A stretch of DNA of 64,000 nucleotides, taken from Amphirosellinia nigrospora (lineage: Eukaryota > Ascomycota > Sordariomycetes > Xylariales > Xylariaceae). The stretch spans positions 4,127,569-4,191,568 of the forward strand of contig SCHM01000002.1 of NCBI GenBank assembly GCA_004123355.1. The letters are read 5' to 3'. The translations under genes were made by a program, and so were the position numbers. A model generated the notes under the pieces. That model saw only the letters and a program-made list of their open reading frames with translations, was not told the DNA's origin and did no database searches. Position 1 is the stretch's first letter. Each line of letters opens with the position of its first letter. Positions 36,843 to 49,303 of the stretch are shown here, piece by piece.

Positions 36843-39800
36843 TCTGCGTTTGTATTCGCATTCGCATCAGCCTTCACGACCAGTCGCCACTCCACTCGCC
36901 ACTCGCCGTCTCATTCGTCTCATTCGTCCTACGCACCGCCGCTGGGGGCAAGGCTGCCTCGCGAAGGATGGTGCCACTGAAACCCCCCAACGCGCTTAGC
37001 GCGGCTGTGGAGGTTCATTGTATCACGCCCACGTCGGCAGAGTGGCCCGGACTTGCGCGGCTGTACCGCAGGAATAGCCGATCTGTTGACGACTTGTGCA
37101 ACACCATGCTAGCTAGATGTAACGAGTTACTTCGCATCACTAAAACAGGTCAACCTGAACCTTCACTTAACTTAAAATGGCCCATGCATAGTACCTATTT
37201 CGGTGTGAATGACCTTGTGCAACCTATTTCCCCATTATTCGTCCTGGTTGACTAACAGGGTAACTGAGTCAGCCGAGGCAGAAGCTCCGCGAGCACCAAC
37301 TGCATTTTGTTGCTGGGGCTCATAACCTCTGTTGGGTAGCCATCCAACTCTGAAAGTCCTGTTATTAGACCCTTTCATCTCTAGATAGTGTGTATCGTGA
37401 CATATCCGCTCATGCCAAGTCTCATCTCAGATTCTACGTCTAAATATCGACAGCCGGGCTGACCTGCCTTCGACCTTGAGCTCTGAAGCGTTTCAATCAT
37501 GCTGCCACCCCAGCTATCCTTCTCGCAACTGCCTGACCGCAGTATGGCGGGACTGGGGCGCAGGATTCGAGCTATCGACCACAATGGATCACTAGAGCTT
37601 CGAATCTCGAGTCTCCTACCACGCGGGCGTGACTAAGACGCACCCAACGCACCCAATACACCCCCCTTCGGCCAGCACGAATGACGGCATGAAGGATCAC
37701 GCCGGCAATGGCTGTTACCTTCTTTCGAAAGTTATGAACGGATCCGTTATGAGCAAGCTCTGGTTTCAAGACGCGTCGTTGCTGCGTCGAAGAACCGTCC
37801 CGAGAACTATATAACTGCTCATGATTCAGATGTCTTTCCCGGTCTTGTTGTCCTTACTCGCTCATCACCACAACTCGCCAAACCAACTACACCGGATTCA
37901 CTCACTTAACTCATCGACACATTTCCAACAACTGCCACCATAGAACTCCTACTACGACAAGATGTCTGTTCTCTTACCCATATCCAACAAGACACGGCAA
38001 CTCGGATCTCGGATACTCCTTCAGACACCCTCGCCAAAAAGCAGCAACCGGACGATACCCGATCTCCGGATCTCGGTTCATCCAGCAAGATGCAAAGTAA
38101 GCTCATCGCTTTGCCGTACCCCCTCGACCACCAACGCCGGGACCTCCACGACCGTACCCCCCAGTTCTCCTCACCCGCCGGTTCCTCACCACCACCCAGT
38201 CCTCGCAATCACTCAATGCACAACAGCAGTCTAAAGCAGCTACCGCATGAACCCGCCTCTGTCCCTGCACCTGGACTTCACCAATGTCCTAACCCCACCC
38301 CAAGCCCTGGTCCCCGCCGTCCCGGTCCTGTGGGTCCGAGACCGAACGTACCGACACCGCCCCGAGCCCACGTTGGTCCCTCAAGGCCCGCACATCCGCA
38401 CTCGACGACGACGACGCCAACGACCCCTGGATCGCACTCTCCGCCGCCGCTTCTTCAGGGTTGTCGATCCTCGTTCTCATCGAGTGTCTATCCTTGTCGA
38501 CCACGTGGAGTAGGCGAGGGCGTGCAGGTCGTGTAAGCGCGGCAGCATGGGATCATGGCATGACATATGCTTCCTCTCCCCTAAGTGGCACAGGCGGGCC
38601 CGACGAAGTTATGCACCTAGCTTCGCAAATCGCCACGCCGCCAGTTGGGCTTCTAGAATGCTAGCTTCTGCGTGCGTGCTGGCGTCAGCACCCGGAGATG
38701 CCATGCGGTTCGACGGCATGTGGCGAGAGGGGTTCCCGTACTATATGCGGCAGGGCTGGGACAGTACTTTTTTTTCTCTCTTTCTCTGTTTCCTTTCCTT
38801 CCTTCCTTCTTTCCTCATGAGGAGATGATCCCCCTTCTTCAGCTGGTCAAGGTCAAGAAAGACCTACGTCCTAGCCTCACATCCCTCCCGACCCAATTAG
38901 ATTGCGGCACAATATCGACGCTAGCCGTTGACATCATAACCCAGCTAAGGATCGCCCGAGGATCCTATAGGGCTGACTAGCCAAGCAACGCCTATTTCTA
39001 ACTGGCCGATCACGATCACTCCCCTGTTGAAATCTGTCAGGGGTTTTATTTACCGGGTTTTCTTGTCACCTTAGATTCAGCCTAGCCGACCCAATCGCGT
39101 CTGACAGGTTGTGTGTATGTTTTTTTTCAGCGAAACAATGGATGGGGGAGGGGGGCGGCACAGCTTGCAACTCCCTGATCTGATCTACTGGGATTTTTCT
39201 CATTGGGGATTTCCATTTTTTCACACGACGTTGCTTTCTTGCATTTCGCGCATTCTCATTGGCTCGTTCGGATTCTTTTCTTTCTAATTTATCTCTCTCT
39301 CTCTTCCCCCTTGGTTTTGTTTTTTTGTCTCGGTCATTAATCGCCGAAGGCCTACTACTTTCCCTCACACCGAGAATCGAAACGAACCGCACACACCCAT
39401 ACATAACACTACTAGAAATAGAATTAGAAGGAATCATGTCCTCGCGGACTTCTTTTATACTTAGGTTAGATCTGGCCTGGTTTTGGTCTTAAAATGGTTT
39501 AGGATGGGGTGCAGAGGTACTTAGAAAGGTCGGATGGTTTTGGGGGTCGGGGTTGGAGTTGAAATTTGTTGTTACGTGTTATTTTTCTTCACTTCCATTC
39601 CTTCTGACTTTCTTCTCCTTTTTTCTTCTTCTCTCACTCTCGTCTCTCTTTCTCTTCCCCAGATGTATGGTCATTACAATAAACGGATGGTCGGGCGGAC
39701 GGTCGGCTAGACAACATTAGACTTGGCGAACAGGCAGGCATGGGCATACGCGATGGCGTTCCATATAGACAGGCACCGCTACAAAGTGGCTTGCATTACT

Positions 39801-42221
39801 CATCATCTTTCGCTCAATACAGACACTTTCTCATCCAGTTGCCCCAGTTCTATCAGTAAGATGTGGCTCGCGGATCTACCGCCACAGCTTATGTCATGCT
39901 GCAACTCTGGTTTACCTAGGTAGGTAGGTGAGTGAGTGTGCAAGATTCATAACGTCAACGGCCTTCGTGCTCTCCCGGAGCCTTCTTGCTCGAGAATTAA
40001 TCATCTCATGGATCTAGACGATATGCGCATATCGACTTGTCCTGTCGTAATTCAAATACATTAACCAACTCCCATGTTACTTGATTTAGTATTTTAGTTT
40101 AATCCTATTTTTTCTCAATACTCGCGGCTTTCTCCTTCTTACCAATAAGCACTTTCACAAGTCGAGTGCGTGTATAGTCAACTGCAGACGGTCCAAGTGT
40201 TCGACCAGACAATATTCTACCTTTGTAGGGTTACGGTGTAATTCTGCAGTCATGTTTCGTGGCAAGCAACTAAGCCAGCTGACAGTATAAAGCACACCAA
40301 GATAAGTTACTATATCTTAGATTCTATGTTTAAGATGCCATCTCCTTGATCAGCGATATGGGTACTGTTTGCCGTACTCAATAGGAACAGGGTTCAGATG
40401 TTGAACCGCGCCTAGTTGACCGAACTCACATGCGGCTCTCTATCTATAGCACCACCTTTGAAAGGGATCATCAACGATCTACCCATTTCCTACGGCTCCA
40501 TTAGAGAGACCGGTTCGAGTGGCCAAAGGCGCACTCACTACAGGATAGCTTTGCATCACTGAGTCACGAGCCAAAGATGGCTTATCTCGCCGCATAGCCT
40601 ACCCCAATAAGAGAAAAGGACCATGCATGCGTCGCAGATTTGCTCCCGCCCATATTACAACCTTGTAGTACAACGTGGGACCAACTACAACTACGCTGCA
40701 CGAACCAGCCGACAGTATACAATTGACTCAGCGCCCGTGGGGGCGGTTGGGTACGGACCCGAGTAACGGGATCCCTCTCCCCCCGGCCCCCGCCAACTCG
40801 CTCCACCGCGACGATCCTGAAGTAACGCTGTCATCTCCAGCTTGTTTGCTCGATGAACCGGAAAAAACATCCGTTGGGGTAAGTGGGGGTTCGTTTCTAG
40901 ATTAGTTCTATTCACGGTGATGCATGTTTTGTTTGGGTTATAGCATTTTAGGAGTTTGGTTGGGGAGGGGGAGCTAGATTCGGGTATGTTGTTTCTGAGT
41001 TAAAATTGTGTCCGTACTACCTTGTCATATTTATACCTAAAGTAGAGATATATCTGTCTGCATTGAAACAGGCGGATGTACCCGAGATCGCATACCTAAT
41101 AGATAGTAACGAAATACTTCGGTGTATAAAGGGGGTGAGAGCTCTCAGGGGCAAAATAGCAAACTTACTCTCGGAACCTCTTGTGCTTATCCTCTCATTT
41201 AACTATTTCCTCCTTGATTGTTTAGTAATACTATCGCGATTCGCTCTGCTCACCAACTTCCGTGATTATCAACGTGGATCGGTTTCGCTACCGGATGAGT
41301 AAGGGCCGGATTACCTCCTCAGCCGGGGTCCATCAGATTTAGGAGGTTGCGCGGCCCGGGCTCACCTGTACTAATTTCATATACTTCTTTGGACTTGAAG
41401 TCTGTGAGATTATCAAGCTTCGGTGTTAACTCGGTTAATTTTGTTCATATCGCTATTGCCCCTGCAGGGTATTTGGAAATCCCAGGCACCAGAATATTTT
41501 GCTTTTGAATCGGAAGATTCGCGAGGTGTACAACTTAGGTAGCCATGTTCTGCAACTCTCGTCCGTTAATTGGTTACCATACTTGTATACAATTTTTGCT
41601 TTTTGATGGCCATCTGAACGTTGTCACTTTGAAAGACGCCTCGTGCGTGACCTAGGCACATGTCACATGTAATCCCCATCGTGTCTTTGCGGCTAGATAA
41701 TCTTAACCATTCTAATTATAGGCCAAAACTTGTCATCTCTACTTCTGTTTAGTAGCGCAGGCGTAGTCAGCCAAGTCGAGGACTTAACTACGTCCTATCT
41801 TTTGATAACATTGTGATACAGTGTTGTGGTTCTGTTCCGTGAGAAGTAGCGATCTATCTGTGATCTATCTTCGCTCTGGAGCCCAACTTACTAGCAATCT
41901 TACCTCATATCTATTTCGCTCCTGCTTGAGGTGTTCTAGAACAGCCTTTCTAGATAGAATAGTCAGATCCACCTTTTGGCGCCAAAACTGCCGACGCAGC
42001 GTTACGTTCGAGATATTATCCACCGCGAACCGTGATAAGCTGGGCCACAATATACCATGGCGGCTAATTAGACTTGACCAGCCGGTCCCTTCGATATATG
42101 TTGCTATCAATTGTTGACCCACCATAGCTTCCCCGTGCCTCACCTAAAATGACAACGGAATTGTGTCCCTCATTTCTGTGCTTGGTGTAATGTGTGAAGG
42201 TCTTGATTCCACCTCTACATC
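36843..42221. other. Gene-poor region of 5.4 kb
   Basis: No gene can be supported. A GC-rich, Pro/Ser-rich open stretch at 37960-38540 could hold part of a gene: a frame reading LLLRQDVCSLTHIQQDTATR leads to a possible donor at 38094, but the frames are not consistent. Pyrimidine-rich tracts lie at 38768-38815, 39240-39320 and 39585-39660, of the kind often found in fungal promoters. From 40 to 42.2 kb nothing is recognisable. Confidence 0.5.
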
Positions 42222-42738
42222 ATGTTGCCAGTAATACGGCCGTTGCTGGCCTTGACATTCGCCGGTTTCGGTATATCAGTACCCCTAGAACCGTGCGGCA
42301 AGGTCCCGAGCTGGACCCTTCGAAACCTCAACATCACGACCCGCGACGAGGTCGGCGAAACCGGTACGGCGGGTTTCGCCTTCACGTACAACTTGACTAA
42401 CCAGACGGAATCGATTACGTGTCCTCTGCACTCCAACTATCGATGCACGATCACCGGCACCCAGAATGACAACTCGACTGTGATCGACATCCAGCTTGGT
42501 TTAGGAACCCTCTATCTGAGCGTTATACAAGTACTCAACTGTGGAGATACCGGCTCGTATGTCATAGCTCCTTGTCGCCGAGAGCAAGCAATGCTGATTG
42601 ATAAATGACAGTACCACGTTCGTGGGAAGTTCTGAGGTGACCGTCGCATGCAACACAGAAACCTTTGGGGCACAAACTTGTACGGCGGACTTCGCGACGT
42701 TTGAAGGGGCAGCCGGTGTGTTAGGTCCCGAGAAATGA
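42222..42738 (+). CDS. Small secreted protein, effector-like, unknown function
   Basis: The ATG at 42222 opens a signal peptide (MLPVIRPLLALTFAGFGISV, residues about 1-20). The mature part begins with PLEPCGKVPSWTLRNLNIT and has several N-glycosylation sites (NIT, NLT, NQT, NDNST), followed by CPLHSNYRCTITGT and LGTLYLSVIQVLNCGDTGS. An intron (about 42557-42611) is followed by the last exon TTFVGSSEVTVACNTETFGA and QTCTADFATFEGAAG, ending at TGA 42736-42738. About 154 aa with about 6 cysteines in the mature protein. The frame is intact throughout. The WTLRNL opening and even cysteines suit small secreted fungal proteins; no enzyme motif is present. Confidence 0.72.
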
Positions 42739-43465
42739 TTGGGCTACCATTTATTGGGGTTGCTCTATCTTCAAGAATTGTTTTCTTTGGTTGTGGTAGG
42801 AATCGTGGGATATATGGTGAAGATTATTGATACTTTTTGTGGCACGAAGACCTCCGAAACTAGTTCACAAATGCTGTCTGAATTTACACAAGGAGTGCAT
42901 TTGTTTACGTCTTTGTGCCTTGTGTGTCTCATGACATGTCTGAAGAGTATCGAGCTAGGTCTTCCCCTAGACTGCGATACCTGTCGTTTTTGCCTGTGAT
43001 TGGCACTATAGTGTTTCTCTAAACCCCATCTCCTTATCCTGTTCCACAGAAAATATTCCCACTATGTTGTCTATCCTAGCCCTTGATTTGTGACCGGCCT
43101 AACTATATGCCTCTGCTAATAACTGCCCGCATTCACGAGCGGGGATGCTTTACACTATGACTATGTCTCCTAGGTTTTACGGCCCCTCGTCGAAGATAGA
43201 GCCACGATCTACCTTGTGGCACTACAATTGTCAGATATATAGCCCCGTCGCACCAAGAGCAATCACCACTTCTGCTTGGTAGGTAGGATAGGTCCCACGA
43301 GTTTGGGACAGTGCTACCACCGATTCAACTGATCTACGCTAGCGAATGAAGGTAATCGATTAATCTAACTCTAATCTATTGCAACCCCGAACATTCGGTA
43401 CGCATGACACTTGACTATTAGATGCCTTATTTCACAAGCTATCTCTCCTAATCAATCCGCGTGAC
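42739..43465. other. Intergenic region
   Basis: Between convergent genes. Nothing recognised. Confidence 0.5.
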
Positions 43466-44524
43466 TTAAGAGCAGATAGCACCATATGCCTGCAGAAGAG
43501 CAGTGGGCGAGCCGTCGACGTTTGTGAGACTGGAGTTGCACTCGCCGGGGTTGTCAGAGTACAGTTGACCCTGTCAAGAGGTTAGCATTCGTTAGTCTTA
43601 CGGTACAGAGCAAAGACTACAGGGCCAAAAGAAAACACGTGGGAGAGGGGGGAGTTTGGCCAACTTACATATTCGCCCGAGTTCCAGAAAACGCGCTCGA
43701 TAGCCGGCTGCTGCTGAACCCACCCAAGAACCGTGTTCATCCAGTTGATGACGCCTGCCTGGTCGAGAGTGCAACCCTGGCTCGGGTCGCTGGCGGGGCG
43801 AGCTCGGTGATCCAGATTTTCTTATTGGGGAATTGATTCAGGACGCCCTGGATGGTCGAGATGGCGGCGTTAGCGTCCGCGTTGTAGATGTGCGCCAGGA
43901 TGATGGGGAACCTGTCCTCGCAGTTGCACGCGGCGAAGAAGTCCGGTAGCCAGCTCGTCCACGGGAACGCCGGCGCCGGTGACAGGAACTGTGTGCTGGT
44001 CGACGCTGCCAATAGCGGTTGCAGGGCCGACGCGGCATCCTGCGGCGACAGTATTGTCTGTCCATAGAAATCGGCATCCGGCTCATTGAGGAGCTGGAGG
44101 TACGCGGGCGGGTTGGGGCCCGTGACTAGATTTACGCCGTCTTGCACCTGGGCGGCTGTTAAAACCATGCGCATCTGGTTTCCGATCAGGTTTGGGTCGC
44201 CGCCGCCGGCGTCATTGAGCGTGAACCCAACTATGTATCGATATAAGATGTGAGCAAACTGATTTTGTTTGCGCCTCGGGCTGGATGCTACGGGGCTGCA
44301 TTAAAGGTGCGGACGAACAACTCACTCCATGCTGATACGCCGAATGATTGTAAGGTGCGGAAGCGTCCGTTGATGTCCGGCTCGTTGTTGACGCCGGAGT
44401 TGAAGACGACATTCTTGAAGCTCTGGCTGCATGATCGAGTCTCGAGTGAAGATTTAGATAATGGGCCAGCAATCACCGTCGAAGCAGCGCCGGCAGCTAT
44501 GGTGAGCAGTCCCGTGGTATGCAT
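43466..44524 (-). CDS. GH128 (Asl1-like) secreted beta-1,3-glucanase
   Basis: Cell-wall-active glycosidase. The signal peptide is MHTTGLLTIAAGAASTVIAG. The mature part has NVVFNSGVNNEPDINGRFRT, an intron at about 44234-44329, then GFTLNDAGGGDPNLIGNQM and PPAYLQLLNEPDADFYGQT, whose NEPD contains the predicted acid/base Glu. LAHIYNADANAAISTIQGVL and KKIWITELAPPA follow, where the second Glu (ITEL) is the predicted nucleophile. After a frame break near 43795 the sequence continues LDQAGVINWMNTVLGWVQ, ERVFWNSGEY, an intron (about 43572-43665) and the last exon ending at TAA (complement of 43466-43468). About 285 aa, normal for Asl1_glyco_hydro (PF11790). Confidence 0.87.
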
Positions 44525-45873
44525 TTTGGAAGAATAGGTTCCGATGTAAGTGGAGGGGTTGGATTGACTATGGTGATTCTATCACAAGGTCAATGTGAGA
44601 AGCGTCGCCGACGCCCATGTTTAATATACATCTTCGCCAGTTCGTTGATGCTTACATCATGACCTTAGCCTCGCGCCAGCGACGATGACCTTCTTCTTGT
44701 GGGGTCTGTCGGAGCTCGATCTGCCGCCTTCTAAAGTAACACCTGCCCGCGGTAGCAAGGAGTTGACGATCTACAAGGAGATATGGGATCTAGCGTCCTT
44801 CCATTGCCGCCACAACACGCTGATATGGTATAGTAAGCCTGTTTAGAAGCAAGCTAGTGCTAATGCGTTGTAGATGGTGGCGCTATTAACTAACACGATA
44901 CGTGGCGGATAATCTTACTAATTATAGCGTTTGGTATAGAATCCTAGAAACCTCGGTCCGGCTAGTTCCGTAAAATGGTCGCTGGCGAACATGCCAGTTA
45001 AGTCCTATAATGTTCCATCATGCTATTATGACGAGTAATAAAACCAAGACGAAAAAAGAACAGCTGTGAGCCTTGGACAATTAACGTTTGGGTATATAGC
45101 CAGAAATAGGGGACTGTCCTCCGGCTCTGGGAGTTCTGGGCCCATTTCATGTTAACAAGTATTATATTATACTGTACCTGGGATCCTGACAGTATTCAAT
45201 CTTAAGGTCCATGTCACCAGCCAATTTTTATAGGGGAGGTAACATTTTGGGTGCAGCTATTGATGATTGATCGGCTGGCCTCATTTACTCCTCTGGCCCT
45301 CATAAAAGAGATAACACTATTCTAGAAATATGCCCAAACCTTAAAGGGCCCAAATTCATCTGAAAGCCTTCACTCTGGGCCGAACGATTATCCAACCGTT
45401 ATAGGACAGTTGAATTAGTGTTATTCTTTTATCCCCTTTTGATTTGTTGTAGACAAATGAAGCATGTAATCTATAGGAATATTCTATTATTGGCGATAAG
45501 TCAAAATGGATGAAGGCGCGGCATCAAGGTTATAAATGAAACGAATTTAAGAACAGAACTATCGATGATCTCACTGGACAAAAACAATCTCTGTGAAGTA
45601 CAACGAGGGACAGGATCGAGATGGATATTAGACTAAAAGCTAGCCATAATGTCACGTATTTGTGGATACGATCTAGCACAGGAAGTGAACAAGTGCACTC
45701 TCCAGAGGGGCTCAGGTAAAGTGTATTCAGATGATCTAAAGTGGAAGTTCTCTATACGTGGGATAAGTGTGTCATGATCCTATATATAGCAAGTGATCAT
45801 TCGGACTATAGTTAGGGCGAGCCCAGTCCTGGGGCTCACCATAGACGACTACTTATCCGTGACACATAAGGGC
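44525..45873. other. Intergenic region
   Basis: 1.35 kb, AT-leaning, no gene or repeat recognised. Confidence 0.5.
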
Positions 45874-46968
45874 TTAAATATTCATGAAAAGCCCTGCCAC
45901 AAGGATGCTCACTACAACAGCTACGGTGGAGGGGGGAGCAACGACATAGCAGACCCTCCCTAGAACCATCATTCATGGTGTCAAGTGACGCCTTTGGAGG
46001 GCCCATAACTTTGGTGCATGTTAAAGAAGCATCTATATCACCGACCGCACTCCCATTCCCTGTAGGGAAGAAGACAGTAAGGATAGGGGTAATAGACACT
46101 AGGGCTGCCTGAGTATCCTTAGCAAGTATGGTACCCTTTTAATGATATTTCTCGTCAACTTAGGTTTCTCATGGCTTAATTGGGTATAATTTGGCTCACC
46201 TGAGCAGTATAGTCGGTTACGTGCGTGAGCAGATTTTCCTTGGGGAGCACCGGCCAGCATGTTGAAGTTGAATTATCTTTGGCAAGGATTGGCTGTGGCG
46301 AACCGTTACCCGTAAGCGCTATAAAGGCAGGGTTAGATAGGCGCTCTGAGCTATGAGCTGGCTTCAACTGGCTTACTATTTGAGCCCAAATTGGTCCAAG
46401 GACCCGCCGCTATATATAAACAAGTGTCATCCATAGTGTTTTGGAAATGATTCTGCATTGCCGAACACATATCTAGAATCGAAGTACTGTTGTTCTTAGA
46501 TGCCTTGAAGAAGTTTTTCGCTCTCTCAAGTAAAGCATTGACGCATCCCGATCCCATTGCGTTGGCACAGGTCCCTTGAGCACTTTCATTCTTGCCTGCT
46601 CACCGCCGAACGACAACATGGTGGAAACACCATGAAAGAATACAGAACACGCGCCAGTATCGCTAAAATCCAGTCCCGGTGGAGTACCCAGGAAGAAAGA
46701 GCTTCGAAAAGTTCGGTTGTTATTTAGGAAGTCGATAATGAAAACCTTCTGTCCAAGATAGGCCTCTAAGGCTTTCTTGGGTAGTCGGAACACTGGTTAG
46801 ACCAACATAGGTGAACGAATTCCCCGCCACCGTGCAGTTGTCATTCGCTGTATCTATTGAGCTAGCTGGACAATCTAGCTCCGCGCAACCGATGATGGTA
46901 CTATTGAGGTCTTGGCTGCGAGCACAAGCCAGTAATGCCAGAAAATGGCCGGCGAGGAACAGCTTCAT
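45874..46968 (-). CDS. Predicted GPI-anchored secreted protein, unknown function
   Basis: The ATG complementary to 46966-46968 starts the signal peptide MKLFLAGHFLALLACARSQ. The ectodomain has TIIGCAELDCPASSIDTAND, NCTVAGNSFTYVGLT, a frame break near 46790, then AYLGQKVFIIDFLNNNRTF, FFLGTPPGLDFSDTGACSVF, and after another break near 46540 NALLERAKNFFKASKNNSTS and MDDTCLYIAAGPWTNLG. The reverse frame near 45935-45875 ends VVAPPSTVAVVVSILVAGLF, a hydrophobic tail with almost no residues after it, which is the layout of a GPI attachment signal. The pattern 'secreted Cys-rich domain with TYVGLT and FFLGTPPGLDFS' is common in fungal surface proteins of unknown role. An intron may lie near 46180-46330. 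The gene model is approximate. Confidence 0.6.
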
Positions 46969-48224
46969 GCGAGAAGATGGATGGGATTGCAAGTAGTTTG
47001 GTATATAGGTTGACGGATACAAAATGAGAATATGTCTGGTTCTCATGCAGTTTGCAGACCGAACAATAATTCTCCAAATTGGTCAATGGAGCTATGGAGT
47101 CTTATTGTAACGAAAATATCGGCCAAACCCGCCCGCCGCCAAATTGCTATCAACATGCGAGCCCTGAATGGTGCGACCTCTTGTCTCGAATACCGAAGGG
47201 CCTCGTAGCGTATTACGGATTGACGTCACGAGCACTTGATCGACTACAAGGGTAAGTCCAGGCTATTTGGTTGCAATCCAAGCCCCTGAGCTACATATCA
47301 GCTCTAGCAACTCTGACTTTACACTCTGTTACACAGACAAGCCACAGAACCACTAGCCACTTGGTCTCAGATAACGGTAGTCTCCGACCCTCTTAGGGGC
47401 TAAGGCATCTAGATGAGATAAGAGGGGTATTAGTCAATATAGCCTCGTGTAGTACAGACCCTCTCGAGATTATAGCATTGGAATTGGATCGTCTTCCTCA
47501 GATGCAAGTGATACTGAGGAGACGCGCTTGCGCCTGATTCGATAGTCTGGCATATAGTCTATAGATACGGGGTACGACCGAGGTTACACTGGAGAGAGAA
47601 ATAGGAAGTTAGAAACTCGATAGACCTAACTATATTGTTATTTAAATAACAAACTGCGTTGCAAACACTCGATCACAAGACTTTGTCCTGCAATACCAAT
47701 ACGGCGATCGGTTCACGGTAGAACAGAACAGTGTCAGTATTTCTTCCTGTCTAAACTGCATCGACCAAAGTTGGGTCTGTATCTTCGGCGGCCAAACGGC
47801 CAAGCTAGACAGTCGCCGGTATTCGGGCCTTCCGCTTTACACCGAGCTTGATGCTATGTAAGGTACTTCTAGTTGGTGGGGCATTTGAGGCTTGCCCCAA
47901 AACCCTCGCCATACAAACGGACCAGAACTTCAATCTTGATGAGATTAAGGGGACGAAGAGTTTGACTCCTGAAATATCAGCGTGGCTAGTTCCTCCGTTG
48001 TGACGATGGCAAACCCCGGTTTTTATGACTATGGGTGGGTGTAAGCAATGTAGAGCCAAGATATAAGATGTTCGCCATGTCCGTTTTCCTCCAGAATCTG
48101 TGCTATTAACCAGCAACCGACAGACTCTCTTCTTATCAACTATAAAGCTTCTTTTAGGCTTTCACTTACCACTTTACATTCGTTTCGAAAGGACACATCC
48201 ATTCTAAAACCACTTATACCCACA
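46969..48224. other. Intergenic region
   Basis: Between divergently arranged genes. No gene recognised. Confidence 0.5.
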
Positions 48225-49303
48225 ATGTCAGGAGAAGTAGGGATAATTGAGGCTGTCGGCTTTGCTGCAAGCCTGCTTAGCTTGATCAACTTCGGTGTCC
48301 AGCACTTTCCTAAGGAAAAGCCTGTGGGCTCCGTGATTCGAGTTACCGTCGGCCTTGATGTAAAAGGTGGACTTAACAATGCTGGGGTGATCTACCTGAT
48401 GTTCGCTTTTCAACGAGGCTGGTGATTTTATTGGCATGACAGCTGATCTGGAAAAGTCGAGTCGGGGGGTTCGGTGATATTGCAGTCCGGCATAGTTTCG
48501 ACCACAACCAGCAAGCTACATATGCGCTTTTTTCTGCGAACAAAGATGCCATTTGCATTGCCTATGCTTCAATCACCTGGCCAAGCGGGATAAATATGCT
48601 TGGGTGGGGACTGGGGCCGCGCCTGCGGTGGTAGTTGGTACCATTCTAATGTTTACATCTCTGAGTCAGGTGTAACACCAGACTGCTTCTGGATAGATGC
48701 CAATAACGATACCCTCAAACGGATTTCAGATACATTGGCCAGAGTTTACGAATTCGACTGACAACCCATTTCCGGAAACTCCAGAAGCCAAGCAATGTGA
48801 AATCGACTACCTTTGCGGGGGAGGACCCCCATTCATCATGCACAACTACCCCGATAAAGACCCACGCTCAATCATCTCCTGGGTCCCTAACAAGGCCGAT
48901 CGCTCTCAAATGGAGGCATTCCCGCTACTAGAACGTCATACGGGCCGCCGAAGCACCCTCTGTCCGCTGGGTTCCAACCCACACAGCGCTCACCTCAGCC
49001 TGGCCAAATAACCACAAAATCACTCATCGGAATGAGCTTGGTGGTTAGTGACAAAGAGCAACACTCCGCCGAGGACCTCTGCGAAAGTGCCACATCGTTC
49101 GGGCCAGACTTTCTTAATACTCGCTCTGGAGCCTTCTGTCGGATGTCAGATAAGACGATTGGCCCGTATGTGGCACGGCGCTGATGACCGACAACTGCTT
49201 CAACAACGAGATCAATCAGTTGATTGTTAACGGCGTCACTACCAGAGACAGCCCGTATGGCAATGTTGTTGACTGGACATCAGGATTTAACAGTACTGTT
49301 TGA
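48225..49303 (+). CDS. Conserved fungal protein of unknown function
   Basis: The ATG at 48225 starts MSGEVGIIEAVGFAASLLSL, a hydrophobic N-terminal helix without a clear cleavage site. Segments that I recognise as a recurring fungal family without assigned function: VIRVTVGLDVKGGLNNAG, EAGDFIGMTADLEK, RHSFDHNQQATYALFSANKD, AICIAYASITWPSG, WGRACGGSWYHSNVYISES, PDCFWIDANND, GFQIHWPEFTNS, CGGGPPFIMHNYPDKDPRSI, LCESATSFGPDFLN, GAFCRMSDKTIWPVC and DNCFNNEINQLIVNGV. It ends at TGA 49301-49303, about 350 aa. At least six frame breaks are present; most are repaired by one G or T in a run (for example GCTGGGGTG near 48380 and CGCTTTTCAAC near 48405). Regular cysteines in the C-terminal half suggest an extracellular domain. 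Confidence 0.65.

Noticed and set aside
37962-38536. Pro/Ser-rich open frames as a separate gene
   Set aside because: Low-complexity composition, inconsistent frames and no conserved motif; kept only as a note on the gene-poor region.
1103-49303. Programmed ribosomal frameshifting or a recoding system as explanation for the many frame breaks
   Set aside because: Breaks fall in different homopolymers of any base, in unrelated genes, without a shared slippery site or structure; run-length error explains them more simply.
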